Part shown: one piece after another, positions 35,301 to 43,569 of the stretch
Numbering within the stretch: position 1 is the stretch's first letter
Layout of the letters: each line of letters opens with the position of its first letter
DNA from: Streptohalobacillus salinus
GTDB lineage: Bacteria; Bacillota; Bacilli; Bacillales; Amphibacillaceae
Assembly (NCBI RefSeq): GCF_003201605.1
Contig: NZ_QJJR01000001.1
Coordinates: forward strand, 248,001-312,000
Length of the DNA stretch: 64,000 nucleotides
Direction of reading: 5' to 3'
Translations under genes and position numbers: made by a program
Notes under the pieces: generated by a model
Told to the model about the DNA's origin: nothing
The model's input: the letters and a program-made list of their open reading frames with translations, nothing else
Databases searched by the model: none

Positions 35301-38300
35301 TTTAACCGGTGACCAGTTTGTTGACGTGCTTAGTCCGGATATGAATGAAGCGTGGATTACTGAAGATTTTGATGTGTATCCATATCAACCAGTTAACCTT
35401 GATGGAAAGGTTCGGATCAATTATCATAGAGAAGATGGAGATTATCAAGGTTGGGCACTTTGGACGTGGGGTGATGTGGTTGAGCCAACAGATGGTTGGC
35501 CGGACGGAGCTCATGATTTTGTCTCAGGAGATTATGGGGTGTTTTATGATTTACCCCTCATCGAAGACGCCAGTCAAATTAACTTCTTAACTTTGAATAA
35601 AGAATCAGGCAATCAATCAAGTGATATGAGTTTTGGTGAACTTGAACAGTCACAAATCTTTATTCGTGATGGTGACGTGAACGTATATACTAATCCCTAT
35701 TTCGTGACTGAAGAAGGATTAACTAATGCTGATTTCACCGCACTTGACACGATTGAATTGAGTTATAGTTTAGTTGGCGATTGGACAAAAGACGACTTAA
35801 TAGAAGCCATTGAGGTCACAACAAAGGAAGGTGATCTTGTGTCAATTTCAGACCTCACAATCAAAAAAGAAACAAATAAAATTTCATTGCATGGTGACTT
35901 TAAGATTGATGATGCTCCCTATACAGTCACCCATTTAGGGCGTGAACAAGCAGCAAAAGCAGGTTGGCGCTTAAAGGATAGTTTATATGGTTATGATGGT
36001 GACTTAGGATTAACCGCTTTATCAAACGGTGAAGCAACCATCAAAGTTTGGTCACCATCGGCGGATGATGTAGCACTTGTGTTATACGACAAGGATAATC
36101 CGGAAGTGATGATTGACAAATTTAAGATGCAACGGACCGATCAAGGGGTCTATGCAATTACACTCACGGATGAAGTCACAGGTATCGAAAATCATGAAGG
36201 CTATTTCTATCATTTTGAAGTGACACGCGGTGAAGAGACGGTGCTTGCCATCGATCCATATGCGCGCTCAATGGCACAGTGGAGTAGTGAGGTGGCTGTG
36301 GATAGCGTTGGTAAAGCAGCAATTGTTGATCCATCAACGATAGGACCAACACTAGATTATGCTGATATTGACGGCTTTGAACATCGTGAAGATGCGATTA
36401 TTTATGAAGTACATGTACGCGACTTTACAAGTGATCCATCGATTGAAGCTGAGTTAAATGCTCAGTTTGGCACATTTAGTGCCTTTAGAGAGAAGTTAGA
36501 TTATATTGAATCGCTAGGTGTTACCCATGTTCAATTATTACCAGTCATGAGTTACTACTTTAGCAATGAATTTGCTAATGATCAACGCTTATTGGAATAT
36601 TCATCGACGGATAACAACTACAACTGGGGTTATGACCCTCACAGTTATTTTTCGCTAACAGGAATGTACTCTGAAGACCCAAGTGATCCAGCTAAACGCA
36701 TTGAAGAATTTAAAGCATTGATTGCTGATATTCATTCGCGTGGCATGGGCGTTATTCTTGACGTGGTCTATAACCATACGGCACGTGTTGAAATATTTGA
36801 GGATTTAGAACCGAATTATTATCATTTTATGGACGAGGAATTAGAAGCTAAGACAAGCTTTGGTGGGGGCCGCTTAGGTACAACACATAAAATGTCACGT
36901 CGAATTCTTGTTGATTCAATCACTTATTGGGTTGAACAATTTAAGGTCGATGGTTTTAGATTTGATATGATGGGAGATCACGATGCAGCATCGATTCAAA
37001 TGGCTTATGATAAAGCGAAGCAGCTAAATCCGAACATTTTAATGATCGGTGAAGGCTGGCGAACCTTTGCGGGCGACGATGATGACCCTAATGTTCAACC
37101 AGCTGACCAGGACTGGATGAAAGATACCAATAGTGTTGGTTCATTCTCTGATGAATTTAGAAATGAACTGAAAAGTGGTTTTGGTAGTGAAGGGCAACCA
37201 CGTTTCTTAACCGGAGGCGCAAGGAATGTTGAACAAATTTTCAATAACCTCACAGCAAATCCAGGAAACTTCACTGCAACTCATCCTGGTGACGTTGTCC
37301 CTTATATTGCTGCGCATGATAACTTAACGTTGCATGACGTAATTGCCCAATCAATCAAAAAAGATCCAAAAGATTATGAAGAAGAGATCCATCAACGGAT
37401 TCGTTTAGGAAATTTAATGGTCTTAATTTCACAAGGGACACCATTTATTCATGCAGGACAAGAGTTTGGCCGTACAAAACAGTTTAAAGATCCTGATTTT
37501 ATAAATGAGGTTGAGGTCGCACCATATAAATCAACGTTTATGACCGATGCATCAGGCGAACCGTTTGAGTTCCCCTACTTTATTCATGATTCATATGATT
37601 CGACAGATGTGATCAACAACATTGAATGGGACAAAGCAACCAATCGTGAAGCTTATCCTGTTCATACGATGACACAACGCTACACAAGCGGTTTAATTCA
37701 TTTACGCCGTTCAACTGATGCATTCCGGAAAGCTACAATGGCAGAAATTGAATCGGATGTAAAAATGATTAATGCACCAGAAATTAATACGACTGACCTT
37801 GTTGTTGCTTATCAGGCGACCGATTCGAAAGGTGATACGTACCACGTCTTTATCAACGCAGACAGCAAGGCACGCGCTTTAACGGTTGAGACCAATTATC
37901 TCGCGGGCGATGTCTTAGTTGATGGCCAGCAAGCAGGGACCGATGTTATTGAGGCACCAGTCGGTGTATCAGTAACGGAAAATACAGTAACATTAGCCCC
38001 GCTAACAGCATTTGTGGTGCGAATCAATGCAGATCCATCAAGTCAACCAGACGAAGATCATGCAGAAGAACCACCGAATACGTCACCAGTGATACCTGAT
38101 GAAGAAGAAACAACAGAAATAGATGATGATAACCTCGATGTCGACGAAGAAACAGATGGAACAATCGTTGATGGGAATGACAAAACAGATCTTTCAATTA
38201 AACCAGACCTGTTTGAAAAGTTAACCGATAAAGCGCAACTAAAAATGCGTGGGAAAGCTAACACGTTCTCTATGAATTTCCCGCTATCAAATGTGTTGAA

Positions 38301-38922
38301 GCGTGCGAAAGATCAAAATCAAACGATTCGTGCTATTGTTAAACAAATAGCAAAAGCTGAGGCACCGAAGAAAAAAGGTGTTGAGCCGTTAAGTGATGCA
38401 TATGATTTGTCGATATTTATAGGTGATCACTATGTAGATGAAGCCTTTGAAACACCAGTAGAATTACGATTTACTGTTAACAGTGAGGCGGTTACTGATC
38501 AAGGAGATATCCGACTTGTCTATATTAACAATGATGGCGAATTCATTTACTACCCCATTGATCGCTATAACGCTGAAACAGGTGAGGTGATTGCATTTGT
38601 GACGCACTTTAGTCAATATATGATTGCGATGGTTAATGACGCGGTCGTTGATGCACCACCAGTAGAACGACCTGATTCAGAACCTGTTGAGGGTGAAACA
38701 AGCGATACACCAAGTCAGTCAACTGAAGATACTAGTGTTGATACAGAAGAAGGGGTGGTTGAATCAGAAGTTGCTCCAGTGCTTGAAGATGAAACGACAT
38801 CAACTGATGATACGCTACCAGATACGGCACATTCATTTTATCGTAATATTCTTGTTGGATTATTACTGATTGTTGTTGCAGCAGTTGGAATAATTGGTAC
38901 AAGACGGAAAGAATCTAAGTAA
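32398..38922 (+). CDS. Wall-anchored amylopullulanase with two GH13 catalytic modules
   Basis: This 2174-residue surface enzyme should cut both alpha-1,4 and alpha-1,6 bonds of starch. After a signal peptide (~1-35) come two CBM41-like modules (~45-270), an alpha-amylase GH13 module (~385-865; Asp600 in YRVDTVKH, Glu629 in IGEHWG, Asp695 in SHDENG), two more CBM41 modules (~893-1110), a CBM48-like domain (~1196) and a pullulanase GH13_14 module (~1330-1770; YNWGYDP at 1408, Asp1523, Glu1552, Asp1641). A beta domain, an acidic linker, a ZU5/Ig-like domain and the sorting signal LPDTA (2140-2144), hydrophobic helix and RRKESK tail end it. ATG 32398 follows GAAAGGATG. Confidence 0.95.
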   Translation: MNQLKRIKPLVSLLMVWALLISTILTALPLSVVAETGSDAPPAIEENHLRIHYEHTGTTDEQLYLWSWGDVVENNEGDWPLGNAFKVSDDASYNMYTDIELKSEANEIGVQVVKAASENEKVVDDTTIEIIAPEMNEVWISAEGDVSLYQPVDFAEPTVRIYYQETEAAYTDPGLWFWGDVVTEPTEWAEDAYAFNEGTSSKYGNYIDIKLTDGPASIGMLIVDKALADGEENHQQSDNINFDDLENHQQIFLQEGHLEAYTNPYYISSEEETEPLPEETPGEAEITATAAVSRAFNYDEHAILSVLIDNQSALTIQSIRADVSALGGTSALEISPELNEVVLSVQEGIATGEKDIPITIVDSAGGTYTTTATAEITEKTEASRDWDESIIYFMLTDRFFDGDETNNNPYDLAYNQADNPRGTYQGGDFEGVTAKLDYLDELGVNTIWVTPIVENVGHDVEALSDNGSYYAYHGYWAENFETLNPHLGTLAEFHTLIDEAAARDIDIMVDVVLNHAGYGMNADLTEGMPEGHPTAEDLARFDGMLREDSGSGDLKMSLSGLPDFVTEDQQVREDLVEWQSAWLEKSTTANGNRIASYRVDTVKHVDQTTWQLFKNELVKLDPSFKLIGEHWGANYQEDGGHFNDGTMDSLLDFGFKTYAEGFVNGHLSANETILIERNASLTNTYTLGQFLGSHDENGFLYEIDNDVDKYKVAASLQLTAKGQPVIYYGEEIGQTGENNWPVYDNRYDFDWEAVESSDIHDHYQTVLSFRNEFSKVLAKGNRETVVVNDELGHLISKRSHNGTSVYLGFNVTDQPQEISLNTSTEEVIVTDHYSGDVFSATATDEGAAVTVTIPAMADGGTVLLSTEGGELLSVTDTPIDEEVNENEVTPVEKGYFRLHFRQLDRFDLSSSGLWIWEDVATSSENWPLGAINLEEAAVQTEFGHYIDVEIKEDASQIGFLINNASGDNLTGDQFVDVLSPDMNEAWITEDFDVYPYQPVNLDGKVRINYHREDGDYQGWALWTWGDVVEPTDGWPDGAHDFVSGDYGVFYDLPLIEDASQINFLTLNKESGNQSSDMSFGELEQSQIFIRDGDVNVYTNPYFVTEEGLTNADFTALDTIELSYSLVGDWTKDDLIEAIEVTTKEGDLVSISDLTIKKETNKISLHGDFKIDDAPYTVTHLGREQAAKAGWRLKDSLYGYDGDLGLTALSNGEATIKVWSPSADDVALVLYDKDNPEVMIDKFKMQRTDQGVYAITLTDEVTGIENHEGYFYHFEVTRGEETVLAIDPYARSMAQWSSEVAVDSVGKAAIVDPSTIGPTLDYADIDGFEHREDAIIYEVHVRDFTSDPSIEAELNAQFGTFSAFREKLDYIESLGVTHVQLLPVMSYYFSNEFANDQRLLEYSSTDNNYNWGYDPHSYFSLTGMYSEDPSDPAKRIEEFKALIADIHSRGMGVILDVVYNHTARVEIFEDLEPNYYHFMDEELEAKTSFGGGRLGTTHKMSRRILVDSITYWVEQFKVDGFRFDMMGDHDAASIQMAYDKAKQLNPNILMIGEGWRTFAGDDDDPNVQPADQDWMKDTNSVGSFSDEFRNELKSGFGSEGQPRFLTGGARNVEQIFNNLTANPGNFTATHPGDVVPYIAAHDNLTLHDVIAQSIKKDPKDYEEEIHQRIRLGNLMVLISQGTPFIHAGQEFGRTKQFKDPDFINEVEVAPYKSTFMTDASGEPFEFPYFIHDSYDSTDVINNIEWDKATNREAYPVHTMTQRYTSGLIHLRRSTDAFRKATMAEIESDVKMINAPEINTTDLVVAYQATDSKGDTYHVFINADSKARALTVETNYLAGDVLVDGQQAGTDVIEAPVGVSVTENTVTLAPLTAFVVRINADPSSQPDEDHAEEPPNTSPVIPDEEETTEIDDDNLDVDEETDGTIVDGNDKTDLSIKPDLFEKLTDKAQLKMRGKANTFSMNFPLSNVLKRAKDQNQTIRAIVKQIAKAEAPKKKGVEPLSDAYDLSIFIGDHYVDEAFETPVELRFTVNSEAVTDQGDIRLVYINNDGEFIYYPIDRYNAETGEVIAFVTHFSQYMIAMVNDAVVDAPPVERPDSEPVEGETSDTPSQSTEDTSVDTEEGVVESEVAPVLEDETTSTDDTLPDTAHSFYRNILVGLLLIVVAAVGIIGTRRKESK
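35252..35580 (+). repeat. Repeated segment in paired CBM41 modules
   Basis: The 18-mer gaagacgccagtcaaatt occurs at 35252-35269 and again at 35563-35580 in the same relative place of CBM41 modules 3 and 4, pointing to a fairly recent internal duplication of about 311 bp. Confidence 0.8.
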
Positions 38923-38975
38923 TCTAGATGGTTATTCAATAATTTCAAAAAATAAGATTAAAGTTAAACACAACA

Positions 38976-39020
38976 AAACGGGAAGAGCAGATTTAACTTG
39001 CTCTTCCCGTTTGTTACTTT
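38976..39020 (+). terminator. Terminator after the amylopullulanase gene
   Basis: Stem aaacgggaagagca (38976-38989) with tgctcttcccgttt (38999-39012), 9-nt loop, then GTTACTTT. Confidence 0.78.
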
Positions 39021-39149
39021 CGTTTGATTAAAATAGGCATGAACCTTTCTTGTGCGCGCTTTACACTTCGGACACGTTTGCGTTTTTACCTTCGTTGTCA
39101 ACCAAGCTTGTAACTTTGAATTCAATTCATCTAAATCCCATAATTCCAC
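38996..39149 (-). pseudogene. Remnant of an ISL3-like transposase N-terminus
   Basis: On the minus strand the frame reads MELWDLDELNSKLQAW and then CPKCKARTRKVHAYFNQT, which resembles the zinc-binding start of ISL3-family transposases (CPxCG..T..VHDYR.Q). It breaks off after about 50 residues inside the amylopullulanase terminator, and no transposase catalytic part is found nearby. It is therefore a dead fragment, probably left by an insertion followed by deletion. The short length makes the family call tentative. Confidence 0.5.
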
Positions 39150-39194
39150 ATGCTAATCTTCAATTCCTAACAATTTTATGATAAACTTGTCTTG

Positions 39195-39268
39195 CACTTA
39201 TACCCCTCATTTCTCTATTTTTTTCGTCGATTATAGTTTAACAAATGAGGGTGTATAAGTGTATTTTT
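39195..39268. repeat. Inverted repeat with 30-bp loop
   Basis: cacttatacccctcattt (39195-39212) pairs with aaatgagggtgtataagtg (39243-39261), with one bulge and one mismatch, followed by TATTTTTTTT. It may be a terminator or the ends of a very small element. Confidence 0.6.
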
Positions 39269-39311
39269 TTTGATATAGGCTAAGGTCATGTCAGATCAAG
39301 GGGTACCACCA

Positions 39312-39341
39312 CATTTAGTATAGAGCCATTTAGTATAGAGC
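39312..39341. repeat. 15-bp perfect tandem duplication
   Basis: catttagtatagagc is present twice head to tail (39312-39326 and 39327-39341), as left by slippage or element excision. Confidence 0.85.
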
Positions 39342-39363
39342 CCGAGATACGGAATAGACAAGA

Positions 39364-39398
39364 AAAGACACGCTCAACTTGATGAGCGTGTCTTTCTC
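39364..39398. terminator. Terminator-like hairpin in the debris region
   Basis: aaagacacgctca (39364-39376) pairs with tgagcgtgtcttt (39383-39395), 6-nt loop. No gene ends here now, so it may be a leftover terminator. Confidence 0.55.
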
Positions 39399-39421
39399 GT
39401 CCCCCTTACTTTGGGACTATC

Positions 39422-39716
39422 GCGGAAAATTTGATCTTTCCAAACTATTAAATTGTTAATCTTCTTACCAAAACTTTCTCCCTGACGCGCTTAACCCGTC
39501 GTACTTGAAGCTTGGTACTTAACTGTGTCGCCCATAATGTGGGCCTAACATGTTTGTGAAGAAAATCCACAACATTCATCACAGTTACTCATGTGCACTT
39601 TCACGAAAAAACAACTTTCTTTTCTTCATCTTGCAAATCGTACGTTGACGCTTACAAAAATCTAAAAGCCACGTTCCTGACGAGTTTTATGACGTCAGCT
39701 CACGCAAATTTTCCGC
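39422..39716. mobile_element. Possible 295-bp MITE-like element
   Basis: gcggaaaatttg (39422-39433) and its exact complement caaattttccgc (39705-39716) bound 295 bp of non-coding DNA. A clear target-site duplication is not visible, so this could also be a chance pair or part of an older element. Confidence 0.3.
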
Positions 39717-39979
39717 CAAGGCTGTGCAAATCACATCACTTCATTCTTAAGGTCAACCTATAATATTTAAATTATTGGCCTTAAACCTTTGAATAAGTGC
39801 GTCACTTACCTTATTGCCTTGTAAGCTCAGAACATATTCAATAATGAATGATGTATCTCGCCTTGTACTTATATATTCCCGCTTTATAAAATACTAAACA
39901 TTTTCTCGTATTTTTTTTATTATATTTGTTTGCATTTTTAAATTCACCTTATAAACGAACCCAAACTCCCTCATATATT

Positions 39980-39988
39980 TGTTATACT
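39980..39988 (+). promoter_or_regulatory. Extended -10 promoter of the exonuclease gene
   Basis: TGTTATACT is a good extended -10, 36 bp upstream of the ATG; no strong -35 box is visible. Confidence 0.5.
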
Positions 39989-40023
39989 GTAGTTAAAATA
40001 AAGAGCTATAAAAGGAGTAAAGG

Positions 40024-40911
40024 ATGGACAATCAAAGATTATTGGTAATTGACGGCTTTAATCTATTAAGTCGTGCGTATTTTGCAACATCGTATCAAAG
40101 AGAAGCCGACCAGTTGGAAAAGAATAAGTACGGGAAGACAATTAATGGAATGCGTGTCTTCTTACAAAAGACATATCAATTAATAGCTCGACATAATATT
40201 TCACACCTTGTTATTTGTTGGGATGTAAAACGAGAAGAAACAACCCGCCGCCTTGAGTATAGTGAGTATAAGGCAACGCGTCATGCGCTACCAGAACCAT
40301 TGATAGAACAATATGAATCATTAAGTTTGTTGTTACCGGACCTTGGTATTAGCCAGTTAGCGATTGCTCCCTATGAAGCGGATGATGTCATTGGTGCTTT
40401 AACCGAACGTTGGTCAAATGAAACAAGTGGGCATGGCTATATTTATAGTAATGATCGAGATCTTTTACAGTTGTTAAATTCACAAACAACACAAATAGTC
40501 GCAAAGAAGAAAGAAGAAATAATGTTTACAGAGACTTATTTTAAAACGCTCTATAATATTACGCCAAAGCAATGGATAGACGTTAAAGCTCTATTAGGCG
40601 ATCCATCCGATAATATTCCTGGCGTACCTGGTGTAGGAGAAAAATCAGCTTTACCACTGATTCAGCAGTATCAAAGTGTAGAAAGCCTCTATCAAGCCTT
40701 GCCTAATATAGATCCGATTTTTAACCGTTATAAGAAAAAGTTGATCGCAGGGGAAGAACATGCAAAATTATCGAAAAAATTAGTTACAATTGATACCAAC
40801 ATTGAAGCTGTTCACGCCATAGATTTAATGGATTTACAGTATCAACAGGCGATCCATCCCATTCAAGATGTTTTATTGGACTTTGGCCTAAAGATAAAGA
40901 TATACCAGTAA
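40024..40911 (+). CDS. ypcP: 5'-3' exonuclease (YpcP-like, PolA exonuclease family)
   Basis: This 295-residue nuclease is the stand-alone version of the N-terminal domain of DNA polymerase I, likely removing RNA primers or flaps. The PIN-like core shows LLVIDGFNLLSRAYFA, VICWDVKREETTRR, YEADDVIG and YIYSNDRDLLQLL with the metal-binding acidic residues; the H3TH motif is GDPSDNIPGVPGVGEKSA (~195-212). The ATG at 40024 follows AAAGGAG. It is a single gene ended by a terminator shared with the convergent YesK-like gene. Confidence 0.93.
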   Translation: MDNQRLLVIDGFNLLSRAYFATSYQREADQLEKNKYGKTINGMRVFLQKTYQLIARHNISHLVICWDVKREETTRRLEYSEYKATRHALPEPLIEQYESLSLLLPDLGISQLAIAPYEADDVIGALTERWSNETSGHGYIYSNDRDLLQLLNSQTTQIVAKKKEEIMFTETYFKTLYNITPKQWIDVKALLGDPSDNIPGVPGVGEKSALPLIQQYQSVESLYQALPNIDPIFNRYKKKLIAGEEHAKLSKKLVTIDTNIEAVHAIDLMDLQYQQAIHPIQDVLLDFGLKIKIYQ

Positions 40912-40950
40912 AAAACAAGCAGCTTCTGCCGAGGCTGCTTGTTTTTATTG
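40911..40950. terminator. Bidirectional terminator after the exonuclease gene
   Basis: aaaaacaagcagc (40911-40923) pairs with gctgcttgttttt (40934-40946), 10-nt loop. Confidence 0.85.
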
Positions 40951-40984
40951 GATCCACCACTTAGCGAATCAGAACTTTCTAAAC

Positions 40985-41248
40985 TTAGTGTCGGTCCTTT
41001 ATTGTAATGACAATCAAAGTTGTGAGTGACGGGACACCAACATAAATACTTAGCGCACCTAATCCAAGTCCAGTCCAACCACCAATCATGTAACTAATGG
41101 CGAGTACAATGATGGACATAACAAGTAAAACACCAAAAATAATTTTAATCACCTTAGCACTGACACTAGTTTTTTTGATGATAAAATAAATGAAATAGGC
41201 AAAGAGAAGTGAAGCTGCAAAGACGCCTAATATGATTCTGATATCCAC
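40985..41248 (-). CDS. Small three-helix membrane protein (YesK-like)
   Basis: The 87-residue protein has three membrane segments, with SYMIGGWTGLGLGALSIYVGV between the second and third, which resembles the YesK-like family of Bacillus. No function is known for the family. The GTG at 41248 lies 12 nt after GAGGAG, a long spacing, so the start is uncertain, but no better codon is present. It is downstream of the lipoprotein gene's other side and appears monocistronic. Confidence 0.6.
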   Translation of the reverse strand: MDIRIILGVFAASLLFAYFIYFIIKKTSVSAKVIKIIFGVLLVMSIIVLAISYMIGGWTGLGLGALSIYVGVPSLTTLIVITIKDRH

Positions 41249-41347
41249 CGTTGAAAGTCACTCCTCTCATAAGAATAATTCTTTTGTTAAGCCAAGTAGA
41301 ATTATTTTCTAACGACGCAACGTTAGCATGCAATGTTCAACTAAAAA

Positions 41348-42415
41348 TTAAATGGTCCATTCATCAGAAAGAATCCCAATCAACACATAGTCACCATTTT
41401 CTGTTTCTTCTAAAACAAAATGTAGGCTACGCCAATCCATGCCACTGTATTCTCCAGAGCCTTCGTTATGAATTTCAACAACAGCATCATGATTTGGGAA
41501 AGCTTCCTCAATATTATTCAATGAATTCCCATTTTGACGGTACTCATTAATGTAGGCATTTTGTGGTTCTTGTAATGCATCCGAATGGATATACTCTTCG
41601 TAATAAGTTTCAGGTGTGACGTCGATAGGTTCACCTCTACCGTCCGTGTATCCGAATAAATAAGTAGACGAATCTTGACTAAAGTTCGCGACAGTTGACT
41701 TATCAAAGTTTAATGATTCATCGTCAACATGTAGATATGGTACGAGTGTTAGCCCGTTATCTTCAGATACGTATTGACTTAATTGTTCAAAATCACCATC
41801 ACGTAAATGTTGAATTATTGGTTGCACGAAAGTCAGCGCTTCAATATCTTCACCGGTAACAAATAAGTATTCGAATGTTGAAACAGCATCATTTGTTAAA
41901 GCCTTCTTCATTGTGTAACGCGTAAGGAGTTGACCAGTTAGTTCTGTTTCGGTGAACTGGGACAATACAGCGGTTTCTGAATCAATATCTTGAACCGTCA
42001 TATCATCTTCTGGATCAATAACGCCGTAGTCATCTGTTGGAATTATTTCAACCCCTTCATCGGTTTCTTCATAATAGGTATCAGTGATTTCTGTGGCAAC
42101 GGATTCACTCATTACTTCAGTGAAATAACTTTTCACATCATCAAGGGATTGATAACTTTCAAGTATATATTGATCGTTAGCATCATTTAATACAGTGTAA
42201 TAATGTTCTTCGAACTGTTCAGCTAAGACTTCAGCACGGTGTTCAATGTTAAAGAGCCGAAGTGAACTTTCCCGATCTTGCTCGCTTAGGAGCGGATAGC
42301 CTTCGTATGTCGAAGCAACTAAACGTTCATTCGTTGTACTACACGCGACTAGGAAAAAAGTTAGTAAGAGTATGGAAAGGGTTAGCGTATAATGTTTTAA
42401 TGATTTGTTAGACAT
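41348..42415 (-). CDS. Unrecognised lipoprotein
   Basis: I do not recognise the family. The 355-residue protein has a lipoprotein signal peptide with lipobox LVAC (Cys25). The mature part is acidic and mostly polar, with a middle segment of several Glu/Asp runs (residues ~110-150) and a C-terminal part ending DWRSLHFVLEETENGDYVLIGILSDEWTI that looks like a beta-sheet domain of the kind found at the end of Bacillus lipoproteins. The ATG at 42415 is preceded by GGAGGTTATC. Its neighbours give no functional hint. Confidence 0.72.
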   Translation of the reverse strand: MSNKSLKHYTLTLSILLLTFFLVACSTTNERLVASTYEGYPLLSEQDRESSLRLFNIEHRAEVLAEQFEEHYYTVLNDANDQYILESYQSLDDVKSYFTEVMSESVATEITDTYYEETDEGVEIIPTDDYGVIDPEDDMTVQDIDSETAVLSQFTETELTGQLLTRYTMKKALTNDAVSTFEYLFVTGEDIEALTFVQPIIQHLRDGDFEQLSQYVSEDNGLTLVPYLHVDDESLNFDKSTVANFSQDSSTYLFGYTDGRGEPIDVTPETYYEEYIHSDALQEPQNAYINEYRQNGNSLNNIEEAFPNHDAVVEIHNEGSGEYSGMDWRSLHFVLEETENGDYVLIGILSDEWTI

Positions 42416-42622
42416 AAGATAACCTCCAGAACGATAGTTTAAAAGTACATATAAAACTATTCCTTTTTTGAGTATGATTAAACATGAAAAATTAGGTGAA
42501 GTGATTAAAGGGTTAGTTGATACTTTTGTGACTTCAATAAGGGACGATTGACATGAAAAGTCTGAGGATTATTTTATGGATGGCGACGATGTCTCCAGTA
42601 AGTAGAAATGCTAAAAAGATAG

Positions 42623-42651
42623 TTCAACGATGGATTGTGACATGCTATACT
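42623..42651 (+). promoter_or_regulatory. Promoter of the TauE/SafE gene
   Basis: TTCAAC (42623-42628), 17-bp spacer, extended -10 TGCTATACT (42643-42651). Confidence 0.6.
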
Positions 42652-42704
42652 AAAATAAGTAGTATATAAATTAATAGCTTGAAACAGTAGAGAGAGGGAC
42701 ATAT

Positions 42705-43472
42705 ATGTTGTTATTGTATGCATTGATTGGGCTTTTTGCGACAATTCTTGGTTCACTTGCTGGTTTTGGTGGCGGAATTTTAATTAAGCCGATACTAGAC
42801 TTTTTGGGTCACTATGATCTAAAGACAATTGGGGCACTGTCTGCTTCAACCGTTTTAGCAATGGCTACAGTGTCTGTTTATACGCGTAGACGTACACTTA
42901 AAGACATGAACAAGATGCATGCACTTTTACTTGCGCTTGGCTCAATTGTTGGTGGTGTTTCTGGAAAGTCTATCTTTAAGTCTTTACTTGTTTATCATTG
43001 GATTGGTATGGTGCAAACTTTGAGTTTGATTGTTATTTTCTCACTCGTTCTTATCTATGTGAATAACAAAGAGAAGTTTCCACGTTATCAAATAGAGAAG
43101 TTGCCAATCATATTTATCGTTGGTCTCATGCTTGGTCTCACGGCCTCATTTTTAGACATTGGTGGCGGCCCGCATAATGTGGCGATTCTCAGCATGTTAT
43201 TTGCGTTTGATACACGTAAAGCTGGTTTTTATTCTATCTTTATTATTTTCTTTAGCCAATTAGCGTCGGTCTTATCCCTCATCTTTACTTCAGACTTATC
43301 AACCTATGACTTATCGATGTTGCCGTACATGGTCTTAGGGGGTATCAGTGGTGGTGTGATTGGTTCGCGATTAGCAAAGTTTTTACCAATCAAAATTGTA
43401 GAAAAAGTGTTCAATATTACAATATTTAGTTTGATTCTATTGAATACGTATAACTTCATACAGTACATGTAA
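42705..43472 (+). CDS. TauE/SafE family membrane transporter
   Basis: The 255-residue protein has about eight membrane segments and the TauE/SafE pattern: a glycine-rich N-terminal segment LAGFGGGILIKPIL and its repeat in the second half (FLDIGGGPHNVAILSMLF), each with the TauE-type GGG. Family members export sulfite, sulfonates or similar anions; the substrate here is not evident and the gene lies far from the sulfonate transporter. The ATG at 42705 follows AGAGAGGG. Confidence 0.88.
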   Translation: MLLLYALIGLFATILGSLAGFGGGILIKPILDFLGHYDLKTIGALSASTVLAMATVSVYTRRRTLKDMNKMHALLLALGSIVGGVSGKSIFKSLLVYHWIGMVQTLSLIVIFSLVLIYVNNKEKFPRYQIEKLPIIFIVGLMLGLTASFLDIGGGPHNVAILSMLFAFDTRKAGFYSIFIIFFSQLASVLSLIFTSDLSTYDLSMLPYMVLGGISGGVIGSRLAKFLPIKIVEKVFNITIFSLILLNTYNFIQYM

Positions 43473-43507
43473 GGCTACTATTTCTTTATTTAAATATTGG
43501 AAAAAAT

Positions 43508-43547
43508 CCCCCACTGCAAACGGCTCGTAAGCGCGTTAAGTGGTGGG
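43508..43547 (+). terminator. Weak hairpin after the TauE/SafE gene
   Basis: cccccact (43508-43515) pairs with agtggtggg (43539-43547) with one bulge; no U-tract follows, so termination would be weak. Confidence 0.35.
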
Positions 43548-43569
43548 TAGTTCAAAAGGGGTGTTTTAA

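Larger units (their letters stand above)
39150..40000. other. Non-coding mobile-element debris
   Basis: About 850 bp without a credible gene. It holds the inverted repeat 39195-39212/39243-39261, a 15-bp tandem duplication (39312-39341), a terminator-like hairpin (39364-39395) and a 12-bp inverted repeat pair (39422-39433 and 39705-39716). Codon bias and ribosome sites are absent in all frames. The mix suggests decayed insertion sequences between two conserved genes. Confidence 0.55.

Noticed and set aside
38964-39149. Functional small zinc-finger gene
   Set aside because: The frame is cut off inside a terminator and resembles only the first part of a transposase.
41251-41550. Plus-strand open frame of 99 residues
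   Set aside because: It overlaps the lipoprotein gene in antisense, has no ribosome site and no family resemblance.
42574-42756. Minus-strand open frame of 60 residues
   Set aside because: It covers the promoter and start of the TauE/SafE gene and lacks a ribosome site.
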